Source of the DNA: Bacteroidota bacterium
Lineage (GTDB): Bacteria > Bacteroidota > Bacteroidia > B-17B0 > Aurantibacillaceae
Reading direction: 5' to 3'
Assembly: GCA_020403265.1 (NCBI GenBank)
Contig: JADBXZ010000063.1
Span: forward strand, 1-37,208
Length of the DNA stretch: 37,208 nucleotides
Positions 14,994 to 24,836 of the stretch are shown piece after piece. The notes below the pieces were generated by a model. It worked only from the letters and a program-made list of their open reading frames with translations, was not told where the DNA came from and searched no databases. The position numbers were made by a program, and so were the translations under genes. The number at the start of each line of letters is the position of its first letter. Position 1 is the first letter of the stretch.

Positions 14994-16124
14994 CTAAAAT
15001 CCACCAGTACTTAATTCAACCATTGGTAAATACATTGCAATTAAAATCACACTTACTAATAGGCCTAAAAAAATAATAAAAAAAGGTTCAATAATTTTGC
15101 CGACTACTGTTTGTTGATGCTCTAATTCTGCTGAGTATTGTTGATGTAACTTTTCAAAAATCACTTCGGGGGCATTAACTTCTTCACTTATTTTTATCAA
15201 AGCAACTAATTTTTTTGGAAAGATCGCATTGGCTTCAAGGCTTTCATTTAAGAGTTTCCCTTCAATTACGACCTCTTTTCGAACCGTTTTTAAAGCCTGT
15301 TCCATTGGATAAAACTCAATCATGTTTTCAACGAGTTCAAGCGCATCACTAATAATGACCTTGGCTCCAATCAGTAGCTTCATACTTTGACAGAAACGGG
15401 CCAAATATATTTTCAGGATTAATTGTTTAACTACAGGAATCCTCAGTAGCAGATTAGAGGTTGTTTTACGATACCATTCTTTTTTGGATTGTGTTTTATG
15501 AATTGTAAATCCAATAAGACCTAGTCCAAAAAATGTATAAAAAATGGTGTCACTTTTTTCGCTTAAATTAATTAGCATAACTGTAAGTTCGGGCAGCTGT
15601 CGGCCTGTTTGTTTAAATACATCACTAAAAACAGGTACAACCACAGCTAACATAAAGTAAATAATTAAGAAGGCTAAACTTATAACGATGGATGGGTAGG
15701 TGAGTACGCCAATAATTTGACGTTTTAATTTGATGGACGCATGATAGTACGCCCCTAATTCTTTTAATACTTGCGGTAATTGTCCTGATTCTTCACCTAT
15801 TTTAATACTTTGCACTTCATATTTTGTAAACGCTTTATGAATTTGAATAGCCTCGTGAATTGATTTTCCGTTAACAATATCATTTTTTATTTGTTCAATT
15901 ATCGCCTGATGTTTTTTGTTACGGATATCTTCTAGTAATATTTCCAAGGATTTTTTGATATCAACTCCGGTGGACAATAAAAGTCCTAATTCAGAATAAA
16001 AAGCTTCTTTTTGAGGGTTACCAAATTTCTTTTCAAAAAGCACAATGTCTTTTTGCAAAAAATCTATAATAGAATCATTACGATTTTTAACTTGCTTTTT
16101 TGGTTTGGGTAGTTCTAAAGACAT
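14994..16124 (-). CDS. gspF: Inner-membrane platform protein (GspF/PilC)
   Basis: The product has 376 residues and the twin T2SSF layout. The first cytoplasmic helical domain (about 35-130) contains FYSELGLLLSTGVDIKKSLEIL and IKIGEESGQLPQVL. The first membrane pair follows near 137-205. The second domain (about 225-345) contains LARFCQSMKLLIGAKVIISDAL and LVALIKISEEV. A final membrane helix lies near 350-370. It forms the platform in the inner membrane turned by GspE. It is transcribed away from the tRNA and toward gspG, with 145 bases between; that gap contains the gspG promoter. Upstream, TATTTTCG close to the start is a weak -7 candidate. Confidence 0.92.
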   Translation of the reverse strand: MSLELPKPKKQVKNRNDSIIDFLQKDIVLFEKKFGNPQKEAFYSELGLLLSTGVDIKKSLEILLEDIRNKKHQAIIEQIKNDIVNGKSIHEAIQIHKAFTKYEVQSIKIGEESGQLPQVLKELGAYYHASIKLKRQIIGVLTYPSIVISLAFLIIYFMLAVVVPVFSDVFKQTGRQLPELTVMLINLSEKSDTIFYTFFGLGLIGFTIHKTQSKKEWYRKTTSNLLLRIPVVKQLILKIYLARFCQSMKLLIGAKVIISDALELVENMIEFYPMEQALKTVRKEVVIEGKLLNESLEANAIFPKKLVALIKISEEVNAPEVIFEKLHQQYSAELEHQQTVVGKIIEPFFIIFLGLLVSVILIAMYLPMVELSTGGF

Positions 16125-16343
16125 TATTGCGAAAATAATGAATAATATGGTAATAAATTAGTCTTTGTATCATTCATAATAATCTGCAAGAGTTATTGTA
16201 AAGTATTAAGAAATAGTAATGCGTATCTGAGGAGATTAGAATGAAAACGAACTTTTTTCATTCCTTTTTACATTTTAAAATCAAACTTTTTGTCTAATTC
16301 AAAATCGTACTATTTTTTTGGGAGCTTACATTGTAAGATTATT

Positions 16344-16386
16344 TTAAAAAAATCGCAAATCCGTCACAACTAGCGAATTTGCGATT
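16344..16386 (-). terminator. Intrinsic terminator of the tRNA-Arg gene
   Basis: AATCGCAAAT (16351-16360) and ATTTGCGATT (16377-16386) pair perfectly. Three more pairs, one of them G-U, extend the stem toward the loop. On the minus strand the stem follows the tRNA directly and is followed by a run of T (plus-strand A tract 16345-16352). Confidence 0.8.
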
Positions 16387-16387
16387 G

Positions 16388-16459
16388 TGGTCTCGACGAG
16401 AATCGAACTCATATCAAAAGTTTAGGAAACTTCTATTCTATCCATTGAACTACGAGACC
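16388..16459 (-). tRNA. tRNA-Arg (anticodon CCU)
   Basis: The gene is 72 bases. The acceptor stem GGTCTCG pairs with CGAGACC, with A as discriminator; CCA is not encoded. The anticodon stem GAAGT/ACTTT (one G-U pair) holds loop TTCCTAA, so the anticodon is CCT, reading AGG. The T-arm has loop TTCGATT. A strong hairpin terminator follows at once. The body is intact, and no duplicate of its 3' end was seen nearby, so there is no sign of an integrated element here. Confidence 0.9.
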
Positions 16460-16460
16460 A

Positions 16461-16788
16461 AATTTTCTCCGCCAAAGTTAAGGTTTACATCCGGCAATTC
16501 AAAAAGTGAATTTTTAATTGCCAATTAATTTTTAAGATTCTAAATTAAATGATATTGTAAAGTTTAGAAACCTAAATTTTCACACCATAAATGACTTCAA
16601 TTGTTTCAAATTAATATCTGTAAGGTAATCTGTAATATTTTTTCAGAATTAGTCAGCACTTTAGAAATTGAGATTGTTTCTGCACTTTGGAGCAATATTT
16701 CTTCACCTCGTTTTAACTCAGCGTAAATAACATTTTAAAAATCAAGGTTATATAAAATATTTTAGTATATTAGCATCTTATTAAATTT
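16461..16788. other. Intergenic region without recognised gene
   Basis: This AT-rich stretch lies between the divergent tRNA-Arg and the PD40 gene. No ORF with coding character, repeat or hairpin stands out. TATATTAG at 16766-16773, 15 bases before the start at 16789, is a possible -7 element identical to the one before gspE. The tRNA promoter must lie just right of 16459 but has no clear consensus. Confidence 0.5.
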
Positions 16789-18738
16789 ATGAAAAAGTTA
16801 ATTTTTTGTTTGTTTTTGTTTGTTTCTGCCAAATTCAGTTATTCACAAGAAACGCAAACTCAATCATGGACAAGTGAAGATCGTTCAATTTTTGAATCGG
16901 CTAATAAGCTTTTTAATAAACGCTACTACCCTCAGGCCTACGAAAAGTATAAATCACTTTTCCCTGCTCACAGTGGAGATATATTTTTACGATTTGTTAC
17001 AGGTGTATGCGCTGTGTATATGGATGATAAACATGATGAGGCGCAAACTTTGCTAACTGAAGTGAAAACTAAGGATAAAAAAAATAAAGATGTTGATTAC
17101 TATTTAGCCTTACTTTTTCATAAAACCTATCAATTTGATAAATCGTTGGAGTATGCAAATTCTTTATTGGCAAATCCGAAGGTGACGACTGAAGATAAAG
17201 CACAATTGGAACGCTTGGCTTTTTTTAGCAAAAACGGTATTGAGGTTTATAAATCGCCGGTTGAAGCTAAAATTGATAATCTGGGTTCTCTAATTAATAC
17301 CGAGGGTGCTGAATATGCTCCGGTTATTGAACCCAATGAAGAGAATATTATTTTTACTTACAGAGGTAAACGAAGTATGGGCGGGTTAGTTGACGAAAAT
17401 AACAAACCTAACCCAAAAGGTGATTATAATGAAGATATCTTTATTTCAAAAAAAGTTAGTAATGAGTGGCAATCCCCTGAGTTATTGTCTAATTTGAATT
17501 CTGTTGACAATGATGGAGCAATCGCTCTTTCGCCAGATGGTAAATTATTGTTCCTGTTTAAATATATAAAAGATAATGGTAACGGTGATATATACGTGAG
17601 TCAACGTGAAAAAGGTAAATATGGTGTGCCTGAAAAACTGCAAGGAGAGGTCAATACAAATTCATGGGAAGGTAGTATTACCATGACAACTGATCAAAAG
17701 TATATTTATTTTGCGAGTGATCGTCCTGGTGGATTTGGTGGCAGGGATTTGTACGTTGCTTCTAAAAACACCGATGGAACTTGGGGTAATGTGAAAAATT
17801 TAGGAGACAAAATAAATACAAAGTACGATGAAGACGCACCTTTTATTTCACCCGATAGCAGAACATTAGTTTTCAGTTCAGAGGGTCATACTTCGATTGG
17901 CGATTTTGATTTATTTACATGCGATTGGATGAAGAAAGACAGTACTTGGTCAGCACCAAAAAACTTAGGTTACCCGATTAATACTACTGCCGACGATTTA
18001 TTTTATGTTTTATCAGCTGATGGGAAGCGCGGATATTTTTCGAGTGCAAGAAAAGGCGGTAAAGGCGATCAGGACTTATACGTGATTGAACCTGCTATTG
18101 CGGCTAAGAAAACTGTTATAACAATTGTAAAAGGGAAAGTAACTCAAAATATGGAGCCATATGAGACCGATATTTATGTGGCTGTTGAAGGTGAATCAAA
18201 TTATTATGGTACTTATCGCTCCAATCCACAAAGCGGAAATTTTGTGGTGAATTTACCTTCGAGCAAAAAGTATAAATTAACATTCTACCATGAAATTATT
18301 GGAGATAGAGTTATTAATGTAAGTACTGAACAAGCAGAAGAAGACTACACAGAAAAGATAGTAAATGTTAATTTTGGAGATAGCCTTCCTGCTAAAGGTT
18401 CAGATAATATTAATGATGCAAATTATCAGGGTAAATATGGTTCAATGAAAGTACCTGGTTTAAAATTTTATGTGCAGGTTTCCGCCACTGCAAACCCTGA
18501 TGGATTTAATAGAAATATTGTGAGCAAACTTGGTAAAGTTAAAGATGGTGGTGTTTTAAATAACAACATTAAATTGCTCATCATGGACAAAGAATTTGAA
18601 ACCTTAAATGATGCAAATAGTTTCTTAAAACAGGTGAGGGCAGCTGGTGTTACGGATGCTTTTACTACATCTGTATATAACGGAACACGCCATTATATTT
18701 CTGATCTGGTTCGTATGAAAGTTTGGGATTCAAAATAA
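16789..18738 (+). CDS. PorE-like envelope protein: TPR, PD40 propeller, SPOR-like C-terminus
   Basis: The product is 649 residues. A signal peptide ends at SYSQ (about 20), then a TPR-like helical part (about 25-150). A PD40/WD40-like beta-propeller (about 170-440) shows repeated blades such as ALSPDGKLLFLF, YIYFASDRPGGFGGRDLYVA and FISPDSRTLVFSSEG. A carboxypeptidase-regulatory-like beta domain follows (about 455-530), and a C-terminal domain (about 555-649) resembling SPOR, with YVQVSA and the strand-helix pattern. This is close to PorE of the type IX secretion system, except that PorE ends with an OmpA-type peptidoglycan-binding domain. A SPOR domain could replace that contact with the cell wall. 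It could also be another Bacteroidota PD40 protein unrelated to T9SS. Confidence 0.65.
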   Translation: MKKLIFCLFLFVSAKFSYSQETQTQSWTSEDRSIFESANKLFNKRYYPQAYEKYKSLFPAHSGDIFLRFVTGVCAVYMDDKHDEAQTLLTEVKTKDKKNKDVDYYLALLFHKTYQFDKSLEYANSLLANPKVTTEDKAQLERLAFFSKNGIEVYKSPVEAKIDNLGSLINTEGAEYAPVIEPNEENIIFTYRGKRSMGGLVDENNKPNPKGDYNEDIFISKKVSNEWQSPELLSNLNSVDNDGAIALSPDGKLLFLFKYIKDNGNGDIYVSQREKGKYGVPEKLQGEVNTNSWEGSITMTTDQKYIYFASDRPGGFGGRDLYVASKNTDGTWGNVKNLGDKINTKYDEDAPFISPDSRTLVFSSEGHTSIGDFDLFTCDWMKKDSTWSAPKNLGYPINTTADDLFYVLSADGKRGYFSSARKGGKGDQDLYVIEPAIAAKKTVITIVKGKVTQNMEPYETDIYVAVEGESNYYGTYRSNPQSGNFVVNLPSSKKYKLTFYHEIIGDRVINVSTEQAEEDYTEKIVNVNFGDSLPAKGSDNINDANYQGKYGSMKVPGLKFYVQVSATANPDGFNRNIVSKLGKVKDGGVLNNNIKLLIMDKEFETLNDANSFLKQVRAAGVTDAFTTSVYNGTRHYISDLVRMKVWDSK

Positions 18739-18855
18739 ATTTTACACTAGTAATTGCTGTAATTAACCTTTCTGCTTTATCAAGTTTTTTTCTTTGACTA
18801 TTAAATGGTTGAAATCATGCTAATATTCGTGAGATCGTAAAAACTTATAATTTAT

Positions 18856-18863
18856 TATATTTG
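18856..18863 (+). promoter_or_regulatory. Likely -7 element of folD
   Basis: TATATTTG matches the Bacteroidota -7 consensus TAnnTTTG and lies 8 bases before the folD start. The -33 box is not recognisable. Confidence 0.45.
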
Positions 18864-18871
18864 AAAATCTT

Positions 18872-19756
18872 ATGATGCAATTAATTGATGGAAAAAAAAT
18901 CTCGGCGCTTATACAAGAGCAAATAGCTGAAGAGGTAAAATTACTTTTAAAAGAAGGTAAAAAACAACCGCATTTAGCCGCTGTTTTGGTAGGTAACGAT
19001 GGGGGCAGCGAAACATATGTTGCAAATAAAATAAAAACTTGTGAACGAGTTGGATTTAAATCTACATTAATCCGTCATCCGGAGTATGTTACAGAAGATA
19101 AATTGCTGCAAACAGTCGCTGATCTCAATAACAATCCGGATATTGACGGTTTCATTGTTCAATTACCATTACCTCGTCACATTAATGAACAAAAAGTTTT
19201 AGAAAGTATTTTACCAAGTAAAGATGTAGACGGTTTTCATCCAATTAATGTCGGTAGGATGGTATTAAATCTTCCCTGTTATGTAAGTGCAACACCTTAT
19301 GGCATAGTTCAATTACTTGAAAAGTATAATATTGAAACTTGCGGCAAACACTGTGTAGTGATAGGTAGAAGCCACATTGTTGGTTCACCAATGAGCATTT
19401 TATTAGCCAAAAACACATCTCTTGGAAATTGTACGGTTACCTTATGCCACAGTAAAACAGAAAATTTAATTAGTCATACATTAAAAGCTGATATTATTAT
19501 TTGTGCATTAGGCAGCCCTGAATTTTTAAAAGCGAATATGGTAAAGGAAGGAGCTGTAGTAATTGATGTTGGAACAACGCGTGTTGAATCTTCAACAGCT
19601 AAAAGTGGATTTGTTTTAAAAGGTGATGTAAAATTTGACGAAGTAGCGCCAAAATGCAGTTATATTACACCTGTTCCGGGGGGTGTTGGTCCTATGACCA
19701 TTGCAAGTTTGCTTAAAAATACCTTGCTTGCTGCAAAAAAGGAAATTTATAAATAA
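18872..19756 (+). CDS. folD: Methylenetetrahydrofolate dehydrogenase/cyclohydrolase
   Basis: This cytosolic bifunctional enzyme interconverts 5,10-methylene-THF and 10-formyl-THF through methenyl-THF, supplying one-carbon units for purines and formyl-Met-tRNA. Its 294 residues have normal FolD length. Motifs visible are the Tyr49-x3-Lys53 active-site pair in [16 protein letters not shown] near 107-115, DVDGFHP near 128-134, the nucleotide-binding GRSHIVGSP, and the closing [10 protein letters not shown]. The double ATG leaves the exact start open by one codon. It is a single gene closed by a strong convergent terminator. Confidence 0.96.
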   Translation: MMQLIDGKKISALIQEQIAEEVKLLLKEGKKQPHLAAVLVGNDGGSETYVANKIKTCERVGFKSTLIRHPEYVTEDKLLQTVADLNNNPDIDGFIVQLPLPRHINEQKVLESILPSKDVDGFHPINVGRMVLNLPCYVSATPYGIVQLLEKYNIETCGKHCVVIGRSHIVGSPMSILLAKNTSLGNCTVTLCHSKTENLISHTLKADIIICALGSPEFLKANMVKEGAVVIDVGTTRVESSTAKSGFVLKGDVKFDEVAPKCSYITPVPGGVGPMTIASLLKNTLLAAKKEIYK

Positions 19757-19778
19757 TATTTCTGAAAAGGATTAAAAA

Positions 19779-19806
19779 AAATGCCGTTTCAAACGAAACG
19801 GCATTT
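19779..19806. terminator. Bidirectional terminator between folD and the DUF4397 gene
   Basis: A perfect 12-base inverted repeat (AAATGCCGTTTC, loop AAAC, GAAACGGCATTT) lies between two convergent genes. A/T runs flank it, with a strong A tract on the left, so it should stop the minus-strand gene efficiently and probably folD too. Confidence 0.88.
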
Positions 19807-19844
19807 CCAAACAACACTTAATTAGGACTATTAACAACTCGTGT

Positions 19845-21596
19845 CTATTTTACAACTTTAAACGTTGCTTTATCAGCTCCGTTGTTAACAGTAATGAAAT
19901 ATACGCCTGTCGTTAATTCATTTAAATCCATCGAAATTGAACTTTCATTAGATTGAACACTTTTAATTAGTTTACCCGTAATATCGCTCACTTCAATCGT
20001 TAAATTTAATTCAGATTGGTTAGAAATTGTTACTCTCTCGCTGAATGGATTTGGATAAACCGATAATTTATTTTGTAATTCTGTTTTATTACCAATCGCT
20101 GTGATAACTATAGACGGCAATGGAATTAAACTTCCACCGGTTGCAGCTGCTGCAAATAAACCGAATGCCGGACCATTAGAGTTAGAAGCAGGTGTTAAAA
20201 ATCCACTTGCTAAAACGGTAATCGCTTGACCGGTTAAACTTAATGCCGCAAGAGGTGCTTGATAGCTTGCAACAGTTACCGAACCACTATTTACGTTAAT
20301 AGTGTAGTTGGCTGTTGGTAACGCATTATAACCAATTGAGTTATAAGTAGAGTAGGTTAACGCACTTGCTAAAGTAGTACTTGGAGGAGACACAATGTTA
20401 ACAGCGGGTGCGTCTGTTGCACCATGGAAAATTAAGACGTCGGTATTGGAGTTAACCAAAGCTCTCTCTCTTACGTTTGCGTTAGCTATTAAACTAAAAG
20501 GAGCAGCAGTTGAACTTGGAGAATACCCCAGAGGAGATAAAATACCGCTGGCTATTAGCTGATATTTAGATGAAGGAGCAAGGTTGTAAGTAAAATTGGC
20601 CAAGGCAGAAGCTACAGATGTACTTGTTGGAGGTGCAATAGACAGGGTAACAACCTGAGCGGTTGGAACATCAATAAATGGTGATGCTGTTCTAAAAGCA
20701 AAGTTATCTAATAATAAAACTGCAGCAGTACCTGTTGTAGCTGAACGGAACCAAACATCAACACTTGTTGCAGCAGCATCAGCACAGTTGTGTATAGCTT
20801 GTAAACGAGTTGAGGTTGTAGTAGTGGTTGGTAATGGAATTAATGAACCACCTGTAGCTGTTGCTACCCACAAACCGAAAGAGTTAGGACTATTACTGTT
20901 GTTGGTTGTGTTTAAAAAACCGCTTGCAATAACGGAGATTCGTTGACCTCCTAAACCTAAAGTTGTTAAAGGTGCAGAATACTCTTGAACCACATTTTCA
21001 GAGAATTGATCTCTAACTTGTAATTTATAGTTGGCGGTTGTTAGGTTTAACCATCCGGCAAAGTTTGTATAAGCAGCATTGTTTACCAAAATATTAGGAA
21101 ACACTGGATTAGTTCCGGTAAAAGGAGCAACCACATCAACTACCGGTGCGTCTGTACTACCATGGTTAACTAAAACTTGTGTAATAGATGAAGATGGCGC
21201 AGCTGCATTGGATGTAAAAGTGGATAATGTAAAAGGAGCCATCATTGAACTAGGGTTATATCCGGTTGGACTAACAATTCCATTGGCCACAATTTTATAA
21301 TCTACACCGGTTGCAAAATTAACTGTAAATTGAGCTAAAGATGCTGCTTGCGTAGTTGCGCTTGGAGCCGAAACACCAATGGTGTAAGTGCCTGCTGCCA
21401 CTGTGCCTGTTGCAGTCGCAAATCTAAATGCTAAATTGTTAACTAATACACCACCATTTGCCCAAATTTTAACGTTTGCCGCTGCAGCATCGGCGCAGTT
21501 ATGTATAATTTGAAATGTTGGTGCCTGAGCTTTAATGTTTCCCGCAATTGCTCCTACTAGGATGGCACTGCTAATAAATGATAATCGTTTTTTCAT
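19845..21596 (-). CDS. T9SS-exported DUF4397 repeat protein
   Basis: The product is 583 residues: signal peptide to about residue 25 (GNIKAQ), two DUF4397-type units, and a type A T9SS sorting domain at about 505-583. Each DUF4397 unit starts with an IHNCADAAA motif (residues about 31 and 267). The sorting domain reads LSVYPNPFSERV, then VSDITGKLI, then LTTGVYFITV and a terminal KVVK. It should cross the inner membrane by Sec and the outer membrane by T9SS, with the sorting domain then removed. The unit resembles surface Ig-like modules; ligand unknown. The coding sequence is rich in Ala, Thr and Ser and looks less AT-rich than its neighbours, as is common for exported repeat proteins. The two halves look like an internal duplication. 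Confidence 0.85.
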   Translation of the reverse strand: MKKRLSFISSAILVGAIAGNIKAQAPTFQIIHNCADAAAANVKIWANGGVLVNNLAFRFATATGTVAAGTYTIGVSAPSATTQAASLAQFTVNFATGVDYKIVANGIVSPTGYNPSSMMAPFTLSTFTSNAAAPSSSITQVLVNHGSTDAPVVDVVAPFTGTNPVFPNILVNNAAYTNFAGWLNLTTANYKLQVRDQFSENVVQEYSAPLTTLGLGGQRISVIASGFLNTTNNSNSPNSFGLWVATATGGSLIPLPTTTTTSTRLQAIHNCADAAATSVDVWFRSATTGTAAVLLLDNFAFRTASPFIDVPTAQVVTLSIAPPTSTSVASALANFTYNLAPSSKYQLIASGILSPLGYSPSSTAAPFSLIANANVRERALVNSNTDVLIFHGATDAPAVNIVSPPSTTLASALTYSTYNSIGYNALPTANYTINVNSGSVTVASYQAPLAALSLTGQAITVLASGFLTPASNSNGPAFGLFAAAATGGSLIPLPSIVITAIGNKTELQNKLSVYPNPFSERVTISNQSELNLTIEVSDITGKLIKSVQSNESSISMDLNELTTGVYFITVNNGADKATFKVVK

Positions 21597-21759
21597 ATTT
21601 TTTGTTTTAAATTATAAATAGGAAACACAGGATATTTTATTTTGTTTAACATTTGGTTAAAAAGATTAAACAAAATATGTTAAAAATTGGTGAATTCAAG
21701 GAAATAATTAATCGTATAGAAATTTCGATTTATTAAAATTAAACTCTACTTTTATCAAA

Positions 21760-24700
21760 ATGAAGAAAAAATTAAGCTTTCTGTTCGTAACAGTTTGGTT
21801 TTTAAACGTATATAGCCAAATTACATTCCCAAATAACGGTGCTCCGTATAAACCTCATACACTTTTTGCTTTCATTAATGCACAGTTGGTTATTGATTAT
21901 GAGATAACCATTAATAATGGTGTTTTGCTTGTTAAAGATGGAAAAATTATCGCCTCTGGGAACAATGTATCAATCCCTAAACACGCAGTAACTATTGATT
22001 TGAAAGGTAAATTTATTTACCCTTCATTTATAGATATTTATAGCGATTATGGTTTAAATGAAATTAAAGCAAGCAGAAGTACTGGCAACGGACCTCAAAC
22101 AATTTCAAATGTAAAGGGTGCCTTTGGTTGGAATCAAGCCATCAGAGCCGATGTAGAGGCTCATAAGATTTTTCAACACAATAAGGAAAAAGCTCAGGAA
22201 TTAATAAGAAATGGAATTGGAGTAGTATTATCTTCAAGCAAAGATGGGATTGTAAGAGGGAGTGGGGTACTCGCCTTGTTAAATCACGATGTGAAAGAGA
22301 ATGAAAGTGTTTTGATGGATAAATCTGCAGCATTTTATTCTTTTAATAAAGGTAGTTCCGGTCAAGATTACCCTAGTTCGCTAACTGGTGCTATTGCTTT
22401 GATAAGACAAACTTATTATGATGCTATCTGGTATAAGACTAATAATGCTAAAACAGAATTTAATATAAGCCTCGAGGCGTTTAATCAATTACAATCTCTA
22501 CCTTCTATTTTTGAAGCTAACGACAAGTTTAATGCAATACGTGCCGCCAAAATTGCAAAGGAGTTTAATACCAAATATATTATTAAAGCTGGAGGAAACG
22601 AGTATCAAAGATTAGAAGAAATCGCACAAACAGGTTCTTCATTTATTTTACCACTCAATTTTCCTGAACCATACGATGTCGACGATCCTTTTGAAACAGA
22701 GAGCATCTCATTGGCAGACCTAAAACACTGGGAGTTAGCACCTGCAAATCCGGCATATTTAGAGAAAAACAACATTAATTTTTGTTTTACCAGCTATGAT
22801 TTAAAAGACAAATCTAGTTTCCTTCCCAATATTAGAAAAGCTGTTAAGCATGGGCTTTCCGAAAAAATGGCGTTAAAGGCTATAACTGCTAATCCTGCTT
22901 TATTAATTAATGCGTACACAAAAATTGGTGCTTTAAAGCCCGGGTTTACTGCTAATTTTTTAATTACTAATAAATCTATTTTTGATGATGAGTGCGAGAT
23001 TCTCCAACATTGGATTAATGGGAACACATACTTGTATAAAGAATTGGATCCAATTGATTTAGCAGGTAATTATCAAATTTCTTTTGATTCAAAAAATTAT
23101 CAGCTTCAATTAAGAACTTCTAAATCAAAAAATCTAATAATTATCGACACGCTTAAAAAGTCTTTTAATTATAACCTAAATGGTCAATTAATGCAATTCT
23201 CGTTTAAAATAGATAGTTTAACCGGATTTAGAGGACTCGGTAATTATAATGCTGATTCTAAAACAGTGTTTGGTAAGATTCAAAATAGTCAAGGGGTTTA
23301 TAGTGAATTTAAAATTCAATTTATAGAAAAGGCTCCTGAAGAAAAGAAGCCAGTAAGTCAGTTAAAACAAATTCCTCTCGATCCGGGAAAAATCATTTAC
23401 CCATTTATGGCATATGGTTCTGCAATCGAAACGCCAGTTAATAGCACTTTATCAGTTAATTATTTATTAAAGAAAAGAGAGAACACTTATTTGTTTAAAA
23501 ATGCAACGGTTTGGACTAATGAACATGACAGCGTTTTAAGAAATACCGACGTATTAGTTTTGGCTGGAAAAATTTCAAAAATTGGAAAAAATATAGAGTT
23601 ACCGAAAGGTACACAAGCTAGAGTAATTGATGCAACCGGAAAGCATTTAACACCTGGTATTATTGATGAACATAGCCATATTGCGCTCACATGGGGTGTA
23701 AATGAAGGAACTCAGGCCAGTAGCGCTGAGGTTAGAATGGGTGATGTTATTAATCCGGAGGATGTTAATATTTATCGTCAGTTGGCAGGAGGTGTAACAT
23801 GTGCTCAACTATTACATGGTTCTGCCAACCCAATTGGTGGCCAAAGTGCTATTATTAAATTACGATGGGGACTTAATGCGGAGGATATGAAGGTAGATAA
23901 AGCGGATGGATTCATAAAATTTGCTTTAGGAGAAAATGTTAAGCAAAGTTGGGTGGCTGATTATGCCAATATGCGATTCCCACAAACCCGAATGGGAGTA
24001 GAACAAGTTTATAATGATTATTTTACAAGAGCAAAAGAATATGATGCAAATTGGAAAAACGTTTTGGTTTCTAAAGAAAAAAATAAGCTTCTTCCACGTA
24101 GGGATTTAGAATTAGAGGCCTTGGCAGAGATTTTGAATAAAAAGAGATTCATTAGTTGTCATAGTTATGTGCAAAGCGAAATAAATATGTTAATGCATGT
24201 TGCTGATAGTTTTGGATTTAAAGTAAACACATTTACGCACATTTTAGAAGGATATAAAGTTGCCGATAAAATGAAGAATCATGGCGTTAATGCAAGTACT
24301 TTTGCTGATTGGTGGGCTTATAAAAATGAGGTAATGGATGCTATTCCATACAATGCAGCTTTGTTAACTAAAGTTGGTGTAAATACTTCTGTAAATAGTG
24401 ATGATGCTGAGATGGCACGTCGTTTGAATCAAGAGGCGGCTAAAGCAATAAAATATGGAAACTTAACCGAAGTTGAAGCATTAAAATTAGTTACACTAAA
24501 TCCTGCCAAAATGCTACATTTAGATAGTGAGGTAGGTAGCGTAAAGGTTGGAAAATCAGCAGATTTGGTACTTTGGAATAATCATCCATTAAGTGTTTAT
24601 GCTAAAAGTGATATGACGCTAATAGATGGTATCGCCTATTTTGATAGAGTAGAAAATCAAAAATTATATAATTACATTAAGTCTGAGCGAGCGAGAATTG

Positions 24701-24825
24701 TTTCTAAATTGCTAAATGCAAAACAATCAGGTGCAAAAACACAAAAGTTTACCTCTAAAGAGCAACGATTATATCATTGTAATACACTTAATGGAGTATC
24801 AGAAGAAATAACAGGAGAACGCTAA
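21760..24825 (+). CDS. Secreted tandem amidohydrolase, N-terminal half degenerate
   Basis: The product has 1021 residues with a signal peptide (to about 20, NVYSQ). Two amidohydrolase modules follow. The first (about 30-430) has the outer beta-sandwich and the helix of the closing GALKPGFTANFLI, but its metal site is replaced by PSFIDIYSDYG, so it is probably not catalytic. A beta-rich linker (about 430-570) comes next. The second module (about 575-980) is complete-looking: PGIIDEHSHIAL (metal HxH), ISCHSY, NTFTHILEG, NSDDAEMARR and KVGKSADLVLWNNHP. It resembles imidazolonepropionase-like secreted amidohydrolases that may act on peptides or cyclic amides; the substrate cannot be stated. The next gene, 11 bases downstream, is a third, degenerate relative. 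Confidence 0.8.
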   Translation: MKKKLSFLFVTVWFLNVYSQITFPNNGAPYKPHTLFAFINAQLVIDYEITINNGVLLVKDGKIIASGNNVSIPKHAVTIDLKGKFIYPSFIDIYSDYGLNEIKASRSTGNGPQTISNVKGAFGWNQAIRADVEAHKIFQHNKEKAQELIRNGIGVVLSSSKDGIVRGSGVLALLNHDVKENESVLMDKSAAFYSFNKGSSGQDYPSSLTGAIALIRQTYYDAIWYKTNNAKTEFNISLEAFNQLQSLPSIFEANDKFNAIRAAKIAKEFNTKYIIKAGGNEYQRLEEIAQTGSSFILPLNFPEPYDVDDPFETESISLADLKHWELAPANPAYLEKNNINFCFTSYDLKDKSSFLPNIRKAVKHGLSEKMALKAITANPALLINAYTKIGALKPGFTANFLITNKSIFDDECEILQHWINGNTYLYKELDPIDLAGNYQISFDSKNYQLQLRTSKSKNLIIIDTLKKSFNYNLNGQLMQFSFKIDSLTGFRGLGNYNADSKTVFGKIQNSQGVYSEFKIQFIEKAPEEKKPVSQLKQIPLDPGKIIYPFMAYGSAIETPVNSTLSVNYLLKKRENTYLFKNATVWTNEHDSVLRNTDVLVLAGKISKIGKNIELPKGTQARVIDATGKHLTPGIIDEHSHIALTWGVNEGTQASSAEVRMGDVINPEDVNIYRQLAGGVTCAQLLHGSANPIGGQSAIIKLRWGLNAEDMKVDKADGFIKFALGENVKQSWVADYANMRFPQTRMGVEQVYNDYFTRAKEYDANWKNVLVSKEKNKLLPRRDLELEALAEILNKKRFISCHSYVQSEINMLMHVADSFGFKVNTFTHILEGYKVADKMKNHGVNASTFADWWAYKNEVMDAIPYNAALLTKVGVNTSVNSDDAEMARRLNQEAAKAIKYGNLTEVEALKLVTLNPAKMLHLDSEVGSVKVGKSADLVLWNNHPLSVYAKSDMTLIDGIAYFDRVENQKLYNYIKSERARIVSKLLNAKQSGAKTQKFTSKEQRLYHCNTLNGVSEEITGER

Positions 24826-24836
24826 AAAATTTTAAA

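Noticed and set aside
16388-16459. tRNA-Arg as an integration site for the recombinase-bearing island
   Set aside because: The recombinase is 12 kb away, beyond the T2SS locus. No repeat of the tRNA 3' end was seen, and the terminator directly follows the tRNA.
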